Of a stretch of DNA of 64,000 nucleotides, positions 58,349-64,000 are shown in pieces. The translations under genes were made by a program, and so were the position numbers. Position 1 is the stretch's first letter, and each line of letters begins with the position of its first letter. Source of the stretch: Paenibacillus silagei (lineage in GTDB: Bacteria > Bacillota > Bacilli > Paenibacillales > Paenibacillaceae). The stretch is from the NCBI RefSeq assembly GCF_017874735.1, contig NZ_JAGGLV010000019.1:62001-126000 (forward strand). The letters run 5' to 3'. The notes below the pieces were generated by a model, which saw only the letters and a list, made by a program, of their open reading frames with translations, made no database searches and had not been told where the DNA came from.

Positions 58349-59256
58349 AGCTCCCCTCCCCCAACCACCTGCAGGAAGAATTCCTCCAGAGATTGCCTGT
58401 GCTCCTCCACCCTGTAGATTGCGTGCCCCTCCTCGACCAGCTCTTTGACCAGCAGCGATACTCTCGCATCACTCATCCGGGGCAGGACCAGCCGGCCCTC
58501 CTGCAGCTCGCCGCCGCAGCCGCGCCGCACCGCCGTCATCAGCGCAGTCTCCGGCTCGGATAACGCCAGACGCAGATGGCCGGCCGCCTGCTGCTGGAGA
58601 TGTGCAATGGTATCCTGATAGACCATCTGCCCCTCGCGGATAATGCCGACCGTACCGGCCATTTGCTCAATCTCGCTCAGCAGATGGCTGGATACCAGAA
58701 CCGTAATGCCCTGCTCTCCAGGCAGCCGCTTAATCAGGGAGCGGATCTCCTGTATGCCTGACGGGTCCAGTCCGTTGGTCGGCTCATCGAGAATCAGCAG
58801 CTCCGGGCTGCCCAGCAGGGCTGCCGCAATCCCCAGCCGCTGCTTCATGCCCAGCGAGAAGCCCTTGACTGGCCGCGTCTCCTCCCCGGTAAGCGATACG
58901 ATCTCCAGCACCTCGGCAATACGCACCTTGGGCACACCCAGAATGCGGCGGATCGCCTCCAGGTTGTCCCATGCACTCAGATGCCCGTAGTAGGACGGCG
59001 ATTCCACCAGCGAGCCTACCTTGCGCAGAATCTGCATCCGGTTCGCACGCAGCTCCTTGCCGAAGATTTCAATGCTGCCGGAGGTCGGCTTGATCAGGCC
59101 GAGCAGCATGCGGATGGTTGTTGTTTTGCCGGCACCGTTCGGTCCGAGGAAGCCGTAGATTTCCCCTTTTGTAATATTGAGATTCAGGTTCTTCACAGCC
59201 GCACGGCCGCGGTATTCTTTAAGCAGATTTTTTGTCTCTATCACTGTATCCTTCAT
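58345..59256 (-). CDS. ABC transporter ATP-binding protein, BcrA/LanF-like
   Basis: 303 aa. Walker A GFLGPNGAGKTTTIRML, Q-loop region SPSYYGHLSAWDNL, signature VKGFSLGMKQRLGIAAALL, Walker B LLILDEPTNGLDPSGIQEI, switch SSHLL. ESPSFYxxLSxxxNL-like segment and C-terminal extension are typical of BcrA/LanF exporters that confer peptide-antibiotic self-resistance. GAGGTG lies 6 bases before MKDTVIETK. Confidence 0.92.
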   Translation of the reverse strand: MKDTVIETKNLLKEYRGRAAVKNLNLNITKGEIYGFLGPNGAGKTTTIRMLLGLIKPTSGSIEIFGKELRANRMQILRKVGSLVESPSYYGHLSAWDNLEAIRRILGVPKVRIAEVLEIVSLTGEETRPVKGFSLGMKQRLGIAAALLGSPELLILDEPTNGLDPSGIQEIRSLIKRLPGEQGITVLVSSHLLSEIEQMAGTVGIIREGQMVYQDTIAHLQQQAAGHLRLALSEPETALMTAVRRGCGGELQEGRLVLPRMSDARVSLLVKELVEEGHAIYRVEEHRQSLEEFFLQVVGGGEL

Positions 59257-59314
59257 TCTCTTCACCTCGGTAACAGCATAACGCCCCAAGGTTAAAAGCA
59301 CGGAAGCAGCAAGT

Positions 59315-60754
59315 TTAAATTTTGTTTAAATTGTTCGGGGCATCCCGCTTCCAGATCACAACCTCGGTCCCCTTCGCCGTGCTCTCCATGCTCCATTCCA
59401 GGTCCATCCGTTTCAGCAGCAGATCGACAATCGACAGGCCCAGGCCGGCTCCTGCGGAGTCCGTGCTCTGCGCAAGGCCGCCGCCGTGATCGGAGATGAT
59501 AATCACCCGGTTGCCCTCACGGATCTCCGTAAGTATTCCAACATATAATCCGCTGCGCGCATGACGCAGAATGTTCTGGAACAGATTATCCAGCACTCTG
59601 CGGAACCAGCTGTCATCGATCTCCCAGTACAGCGGCGCTCCCTCCAGATCAATCTCGATCTGGTATCCCTCCTTCTCCCACACCGGATACCAGGCGGCGG
59701 CGCTCTCCCGCACCAGTCTCAGCACATCCCGGCGTTCCGGGTGCAGCGCAATGCGTCCGCTGTTCAGCAGATTGTAGGACAGCAGGTTCTCAATTAGGAT
59801 GCCAAGGCTCTCAATCCGCTGATCCATCAGCTCAAGGGAGGACTGGCCATGCGGTGACAACGGCTCCTTGCCCAGTACATGGAGGTGGCTGCGAATGACG
59901 GTCAGCGGAGTCCGCAGATCATGCGACAGATCGGCCACCAGCCGCTTGCGCAGCGCCTCTTCTTCCGCCTCTCGGGCACGGCCTGCCTTAAGCTCCGTCA
60001 CCATGGTATTGAATGCTTCCTCCAGACGCCCGATCTCATCCGGCTTCCCCGGCGGAACAATCTGCGGCAAGCCCTCCTGCCCGGTGAACACCATAGCGGT
60101 CTGCAGCCGCAGCAGTCTTCTGCGGATCATGATGAAGAAGAACCAGGAGCTGGTGATGAACAGCAGGAAGAACACCAGCATGGCAATCGTATACCATTTA
60201 TCCAGTCCTGCCGCGTATTTGGTCTCCGTAATATCCTCAGGAATCTGCATGACCATGAAGCCCTCTGCGGCCTCTGCCCGGTCTCCTATAAAAGCGACAA
60301 TCGCCAGCGGCTTCAGCGCCGCACTGTCCTTCATGAAGGATACCGCTTCAGCGGCGCTCCACTGGGCGGGAACAGCCGGAGCCTCTCCCGTCAAGAGCAG
60401 CGGCGGTCCTGAAGGCTCTGTCACCAGCTGTGTTATGCCCGCAGGATCGACCCAGAATATTCTCGACAGCGGATAGGCTTCGCCTAAGGCCGACAGCCGC
60501 TTGGTAATATCCGCCGGGGGTTCACCAAGAAGCTTGCGCGCTTCCTCATGCCACAGAATCTCCAGCTTATCTATACTGGAATACTGTTCATACTCCTTGG
60601 GTGGACTTGTATGAGTAGCCCCCGCGAAGATGCTGTATACGGCAATCGTCAGCGGAATAACAACTGGCACGAACAGCAGTGCAGCTACAATAATCAGCAG
60701 ATAACGAAAAAGCAGCGAACGGTGCAGCAGCTGGAAACGCCCTGCCCCCTTCAC
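59315..60754 (-). CDS. sensor histidine kinase of the ABC-exporter operon
   Basis: 479 aa: membrane helix near 15-42, extracellular domain of about 140 residues, second helix near 188-210, HAMP (212-265), phospho-acceptor segment LVADLSHDLRTPLTVIRSHLHVL and HATPase with DNLFQNILRHA, DHGGGLAQ and GAGLGLSIVDLLL. The extracellular domain is larger than in BceS-type sensors, so it likely detects ligand directly. GTG start overlaps the regulator stop (GTGA). Confidence 0.93.
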   Translation of the reverse strand: MKGAGRFQLLHRSLLFRYLLIIVAALLFVPVVIPLTIAVYSIFAGATHTSPPKEYEQYSSIDKLEILWHEEARKLLGEPPADITKRLSALGEAYPLSRIFWVDPAGITQLVTEPSGPPLLLTGEAPAVPAQWSAAEAVSFMKDSAALKPLAIVAFIGDRAEAAEGFMVMQIPEDITETKYAAGLDKWYTIAMLVFFLLFITSSWFFFIMIRRRLLRLQTAMVFTGQEGLPQIVPPGKPDEIGRLEEAFNTMVTELKAGRAREAEEEALRKRLVADLSHDLRTPLTVIRSHLHVLGKEPLSPHGQSSLELMDQRIESLGILIENLLSYNLLNSGRIALHPERRDVLRLVRESAAAWYPVWEKEGYQIEIDLEGAPLYWEIDDSWFRRVLDNLFQNILRHARSGLYVGILTEIREGNRVIIISDHGGGLAQSTDSAGAGLGLSIVDLLLKRMDLEWSMESTAKGTEVVIWKRDAPNNLNKI

Positions 60755-61425
60755 CCTCTCACCCGGTAGCCGATCCCCCGGACCGTCTCAATAATCTCCG
60801 GCGCGGCCGGATCAAGCTCCAGCTTCTCGCGCAGATAACGGATATGTACCATCAGCGTCTTGTCGCCTTCGATATAGCTCTCCCCCCAGACCGCCTCATA
60901 GATCTGCTCCTTGGTCAGAATCTGGCCCAGATGCCGCAGCAGATAAGAGAAGATCTGAAACTGCTTACCGGTAAGCATAATCTCCCGTCCGGTCGCAGCT
61001 TCCGTGACCACACTGCTCCCCGGTATGACAACCAGATGCTTAAGGGTCAACTGAGCGGGCGCGGCAGCGCCGCTTCTTCTCAGCAGAACCTCGATTCTCG
61101 CCGCCAGCTCATCGGGATGAAACGGCTTGGTCAGATAATCATCCGCGAAGTCCAGCCCCTGAAGCTTATCGTCAATGGAGGTGCGCGCCGAGAGCATCAG
61201 AACCGGCAGCTCCGGATAAGCCCGCTTCAGCCGCTGGCCGACGGTGAAGCCGTCCAGCCCCGGCAGCATCACATCCAGAATCGCAAGCTGGCAGCCCTCT
61301 GCAGCTTCAAGCGCCCCGTCTCCGCTCTCCAGCCAGCGCACAGCATATTCCCGTTCCCGCAGATCTGCCGCTACGACACTGCCGATCTCCCGGTCGTCTT
61401 CTACGTACAATAGGGTTACACTCAC
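60751..61425 (-). CDS. OmpR-family response regulator of the ABC-exporter operon
   Basis: 224 aa. Receiver (LLYVEDDREIG; Asp in LAILDVMLPGLDG; SARTS; KPFHPDEL) and winged-helix effector (LTGKQFQIFSYLLRHLGQILTKEQIYEAVWG...TLMVHIRYLREKLE). There is no in-frame ATG before the receiver; GTG eight bases after AAAGGACGG gives the expected N-terminus VSVTLLYVEDD. The 80 upstream codons run through a hairpin and into the next gene region, so they are excluded. First gene of the operon. Confidence 0.92.
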   Translation of the reverse strand: MSVTLLYVEDDREIGSVVAADLREREYAVRWLESGDGALEAAEGCQLAILDVMLPGLDGFTVGQRLKRAYPELPVLMLSARTSIDDKLQGLDFADDYLTKPFHPDELAARIEVLLRRSGAAAPAQLTLKHLVVIPGSSVVTEAATGREIMLTGKQFQIFSYLLRHLGQILTKEQIYEAVWGESYIEGDKTLMVHIRYLREKLELDPAAPEIIETVRGIGYRVRG

Positions 61426-61467
61426 GTTGTTAACCGTCCTTTCTTCCTTCCAAGTGACATCACAAAT

Positions 61468-61508
61468 CCCCGGATACCGGCAGTCTTGAGGTCTGCCGGT
61501 ATCCGGGG
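61468..61508 (-). terminator. terminator of the EAL protein gene
   Basis: Perfect 16-bp stem CCCCGGATACCGGCAG pairing with CTGCCGGTATCCGGGG; the loop is 9 bases. It lies 18 bases after the EAL stop and 43 bases before the response regulator start. Confidence 0.88.
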
Positions 61509-61525
61509 AGAATGATCCTTGCTGT

Positions 61526-62560
61526 TCAGGCCGTAATTCCGAACCTTCCCGGAGGCTTCTCCTCCGGCAGCCCGAACAGATAGCCTTGTCCCAAATCCAT
61601 ACCGAGATCACGGCAGACCAGGAATTCCTCACGGCGTTCAATGCCTTCGGCCAGCAGGCTTGCACCGAATTCTCCGGCCCTGGAGATTATCTCCCTAAGC
61701 ATCCGTTGCTTCCCCTCATCCCGGTCACAGAAGCTGATCAGACTACGGTCAACCTTGACATAATCCGGCTGAAGGAGGGACATCAGCTCTAGCGTGGAGT
61801 AGCCCGCGCCGACATCATCCAGCGCAACCCGCATCCCCTGCTGGCGGTATTCGGCGAAGATGGCGCGCAGATGGGCAATATCGCTGATCTGCTCCGTCTC
61901 CACTACTTCAAATACATAGTCCTCCGGGTTCTGGTCCAGCCTCCGGATCGCCTCGAAGGTATGCGTAAGACAATACTTGGGATTATAAATAGAAGAGGGC
62001 AGGAAATTAATGAACCGCTTGATGCCCTTAGGCAGCAGCTTACTGCCGGTCTCGATCGCCGAGATCCGGGCGGCCCGGTCAAGGAAGGAATGAAATCCTG
62101 TCCGCCGGGCAATCTCAAACAGCTCATAGGGCTGAAAATAACTGCCCTGGGGCAGCGGGCGCAGCAGAAATTCAAAGCCGACAATCTCCTCGCTGAAATT
62201 CACAATCGGCTGCATGTGGCTGCAGAAATCATGGCTCATAATGATGGACACCAGATTCTCGTTAGCGAAGCGGACCTTCAGCTGATCGAAGGTCAGCCAC
62301 CGTTCCGGGGCTGCAGGGGCACCTTTACTCTTAACGCACACGGATAAGGAGTCCGCTATGTCCTTAGCCGCCACCAGCATTTCTATAAGCTTCAACAGCT
62401 CTTCCTTACGATGATATGGAATGATACAGGTCTTGCTTGTCTCAAATACTTCATAACCGGCATTCCGGATGGCAGCAGCCAGCGGATCAGAGCAGGGGCG
62501 GAGCTTCAGCTCCCCTTGATCCTCTATCGGGTCGATGTCAGCACAATCAACACAGTTCAT
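61526..62560 (-). CDS. EAL-domain cyclic-di-GMP phosphodiesterase
   Basis: 344 aa. The N-terminal part (1-110) starts MNCVDCADIDPIEDQGELKLRPCSDPL, with paired Cys that could bind metal or respond to redox. The EAL domain follows: FEFLLRP in place of EALLR (catalytic Glu kept), FINFLPSSIYNP (Asn), FEVVETEQI (Glu), VALDDVGAGYSTLELM (Asp pair), PDYVKVDRSLI (Lys), LLAEGIE (Glu), GQGYLFGLP (Gln). The set of metal and catalytic residues looks complete, so it should be active. GGAGGGG precedes the ATG. No GGDEF domain. Confidence 0.9.
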   Translation of the reverse strand: MNCVDCADIDPIEDQGELKLRPCSDPLAAAIRNAGYEVFETSKTCIIPYHRKEELLKLIEMLVAAKDIADSLSVCVKSKGAPAAPERWLTFDQLKVRFANENLVSIIMSHDFCSHMQPIVNFSEEIVGFEFLLRPLPQGSYFQPYELFEIARRTGFHSFLDRAARISAIETGSKLLPKGIKRFINFLPSSIYNPKYCLTHTFEAIRRLDQNPEDYVFEVVETEQISDIAHLRAIFAEYRQQGMRVALDDVGAGYSTLELMSLLQPDYVKVDRSLISFCDRDEGKQRMLREIISRAGEFGASLLAEGIERREEFLVCRDLGMDLGQGYLFGLPEEKPPGRFGITA

Positions 62561-62647
62561 GGCAATCCCCTCCGCCTCATGATGTCGATAACCTGAGGTC
62601 ATTATAGCATGATTCCTCCGGCACAATCCGAAAAGCAGCAGCAGAAA

Positions 62648-62684
62648 GGGCCCCCTATGAACCATGGAGGTTCCTAAGAGGCCC
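62648..62684 (-). terminator. hairpin downstream of the stress-type flavin protein gene
   Basis: Outer GGGCC/GGCCC and inner GAACC/GGTTC pairs, CCTTTCTGC on the minus-strand side. Weak T run. Confidence 0.5.
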
Positions 62685-62768
62685 GGATTGCCGGACTATA
62701 TAGTACTTAGGCTTAGGCGGAACTTATCCGTTACCGGCCACTGCCATCCTTTTACCGGAGACAACCGC

Positions 62769-63188
62769 TTAAGACTGCCATACCCCGTGCTCACCGTTCT
62801 TGCCCGTATATTCAATCCGCGAAGGGGACAGCTCAAGAATGACATAATCGGGATCATCCGGTCCCTTGAACCATTTCTCCAGGGATTCATTCCATACCTT
62901 AGAGCGCAAGCTATCATCCTTCGTCACAGCAACTGTAGCTTCAATCTCCAGTACATCCTTGCCGCCGCCCTGTTCATAGCCAAGCAAGAGACTAGCATTC
63001 GGATTATCCTGAAGCTCTTCTACCTTATGAGTCTTGCGGTTAGTTGCCAGATAGATGGACAGTCCGTCATGAAATATCGCCATGTAACGCACCTTAGGCT
63101 TGTTACCAGCCTCAATCGTGCCGAAGGAACCGAACCTGTTGTCGTCCAGCACCTGTATGATTGTTTTCTCCAGCTCTTTGTTATCCAT
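62769..63188 (-). CDS. pyridoxamine 5'-phosphate oxidase-fold general stress protein (YdaG/GSP26-like)
   Basis: 139 aa from MDNKELEKTIIQVLDDNRFGSFGTIEAGNKPKVRYMAIFHDGLSIYLATNRKTHKVEEL. Split-barrel FMN-binding fold of the YdaG/general stress protein 26 group; AGGGAG precedes the ATG at 11 bases. The upstream Met nine codons earlier has no ribosome binding site. Function is unknown beyond flavin/F420-like cofactor binding. A palindrome lies just upstream. Confidence 0.88.
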   Translation of the reverse strand: MDNKELEKTIIQVLDDNRFGSFGTIEAGNKPKVRYMAIFHDGLSIYLATNRKTHKVEELQDNPNASLLLGYEQGGGKDVLEIEATVAVTKDDSLRSKVWNESLEKWFKGPDDPDYVILELSPSRIEYTGKNGEHGVWQS

Positions 63189-63215
63189 TGACGTCACAGC
63201 TCCCTTCAAATTCAT

Positions 63216-63239
63216 GTGAATATAAGTTTATATATTCAC
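63216..63239. promoter_or_regulatory. palindrome upstream of the stress-type flavin protein gene
   Basis: GTGAATATA, six bases, TATATTCAC: perfect 9-bp arms, centred about 40 bases before the start codon. Likely an operator for an unknown repressor. Confidence 0.55.
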
Positions 63240-63347
63240 GTCCACGGTTTGGATTTATGATTAACCTGTGCCTAATATAGTGTACCCTTCCCGTTCATTC
63301 TGAATCCCGCCATCTGTTCATAAATTGATTCATAAGGAGTCTTATTC

Positions 63348-64000
63348 TTGAAAAAACTAATCTGGATCGGCTGTCTCTCCTATTTCGTAATCGGCCTCGC
63401 TCATGTCGTCCTGGGCTCCATTCTTCCGGTGCTGCTCCAGCATTATGACCGCAGCTACAGTGCAGGGGGCGAGCTGATCTTCAGCCAGTTCGCGGGCTTC
63501 CTGGCCGGCGTACTGGTCTCGCCGCTGCTGAACCGGCGGTTCGGCAAGCGCGGCGGCATTCTGATTGCCACCGGCCTGCTGCTCTGTGCCGAGATTGCCT
63601 ACGCCTTCCTCCCGCCCTGGGGCTGGATGTACGTAATTGCCGTAGCCGCAGGGTTCGGCTTCGGGATGATCGAAGCCGTCATCGGCACGATTATTATAGC
63701 CGCAGTCACCGAAGGAACAGCGGTTGCCATGAGCCGGCTGGAAGTGCTGTTCGGTGTCGGGGCGCTGCTCATGCCGCTGGCGGCCAGTCCGCTGATTGCC
63801 GCCGGGCAGTGGAGGCTGGCCTTCCTGATCGTTGCCGCCTTCTCCCTCCTCTCGCTGCTCTTCTGGGCGAAGAGCAGATTCGGCCCGCTGGACAGCGCGC
63901 TGAATGAGCGGCCTGCCCGCCCTGACCGCGCTGCGGCAGCGGGAACTACGAGACGGTTGTCCTTGCCCTACAAGGGCAAGCAATGGGTGGTGCTTGGCTT
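63348..64000 (+). CDS. MFS transporter, N-terminal part (cut by window end)
   Basis: Plus-strand frame with TTG start 8 bases after AAGGAG, open to the last base: LKKLIWIGCLSYFVIGLAHV, then VVLGSILPVLLQHYDRSYSA. About six membrane segments are present (LIFSQFAGFLAGVLVSPLLNRRFGKRGG is the loop 2-3 motif). About 217 of an expected 390 residues lie in the window. Looks like an MFS exporter of the sugar/drug-antiporter type; substrate unknown. The long minus-strand frame overlapping it is a shadow. Confidence 0.85.
   Translation, partial: MKKLIWIGCLSYFVIGLAHVVLGSILPVLLQHYDRSYSAGGELIFSQFAGFLAGVLVSPLLNRRFGKRGGILIATGLLLCAEIAYAFLPPWGWMYVIAVAAGFGFGMIEAVIGTIIIAAVTEGTAVAMSRLEVLFGVGALLMPLAASPLIAAGQWRLAFLIVAAFSLLSLLFWAKSRFGPLDSALNERPARPDRAAAAGTTRRLSLPYKGKQWVVLG

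Noticed and set aside
61426..61665. 80-codon N-terminal extension of the response regulator
   Set aside because: It runs through the terminator hairpin and into the EAL gene; the receiver begins right after the GTG at 61425.
63357..63983. 208-codon minus-strand frame at the window end
   Set aside because: Low-complexity Gln/Arg/Gly composition typical of an antisense shadow; the plus-strand MFS gene explains the region.

Overview
The window looks like a chromosomal segment of a Paenibacillus-type Firmicute. It is about 50-57% GC with strong Shine-Dalgarno sites, YesM/YesN two-component systems next to LplB/LplC-type sugar permeases, an SLH-anchored surface enzyme, a T-box leader, and the small proteins YwbE, YneQ and YezD. 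Anaerobic ribonucleotide reductase (nrdDG) and L-lactate dehydrogenase point to a facultative anaerobe. I see no rRNA, tRNA, prophage, insertion sequence or CRISPR array.

Layout. 1-4.2 kb: the 3' part of nrdD, nrdG, an SsuE-like FMN reductase, and a T-box-controlled, divergent seryl-tRNA synthetase. 4.9-10 kb: one very large secreted nuclease/5'-nucleotidase with an S-layer anchor. 10.2-14.4 kb: an ArsR-MFS pair, a histidine phosphatase and an AAC(3)-like acetyltransferase. 14.5-29.6 kb: a carbohydrate locus on the minus strand (LplB-LplC-lipoprotein transporter, YesM/YesN sensor pair, a large GH94/GH161-type glycoside phosphorylase, a GH30 enzyme and a LacI regulator with a perfect palindromic operator). 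29.9-39.6 kb: small housekeeping and hypothetical genes, including HNH nuclease, YwbE, L-serine dehydratase (sdaAB-sdaAA), two GNATs and a bifunctional NAD(P)HX epimerase/dehydratase with a repetitive insert. 40-43.4 kb: a sulfate uptake operon (sbp-cysT-cysW-yezD). 43.8-51.9 kb: a membrane-bound alpha/beta hydrolase, lactonase, GlsB/YeaQ-type stress protein, CcdC, lactate dehydrogenase and a chemoreceptor. 52-56.4 kb: a metal-efflux unit (CadA/ZntA-type P-ATPase, CDF exporter, ArsR sensor). 56.9-61.4 kb: a response regulator/kinase operon driving a BcrA/LanFEG-type ABC exporter. 61.5-64 kb: an EAL phosphodiesterase, a stress-type flavin/pyridoxamine-oxidase-fold protein and the start of an MFS transporter cut by the window end.

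The most unusual content lies between the genes. Six intergenic arrays (near 4.4, 12.5, 23.0, 34.6, 39.8 and 55.8 kb) share one design: a unit of about 51 bp holding a short hairpin with a T-rich loop, repeated 3 to 8 times, nearly uniform within an array, different in sequence between arrays, and all in the same orientation. A separate element of about 100 bp with two hairpins occurs three times (14.4, 33.1, 33.7 kb). Its second hairpin changes sequence in each copy but stays paired around a conserved GTGAA loop. A third family of about 185 bp occurs twice (37.3 and 56.7 kb). None of these is explained by the protein-coding annotation, and they are the best candidates here for something undescribed.

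Functional coherence: the carbohydrate locus imports an oligosaccharide and degrades it inside the cell, since neither the phosphorylase nor the GH30 enzyme has a signal peptide. The metal-efflux genes share matching ArsR-type operators in their divergent promoter region. The sulfate operon has a promoter with an inverted repeat at the transcription start. Several starts were moved inward from the longest open frame because a good ribosome binding site and the family N-terminus agree on the internal codon.
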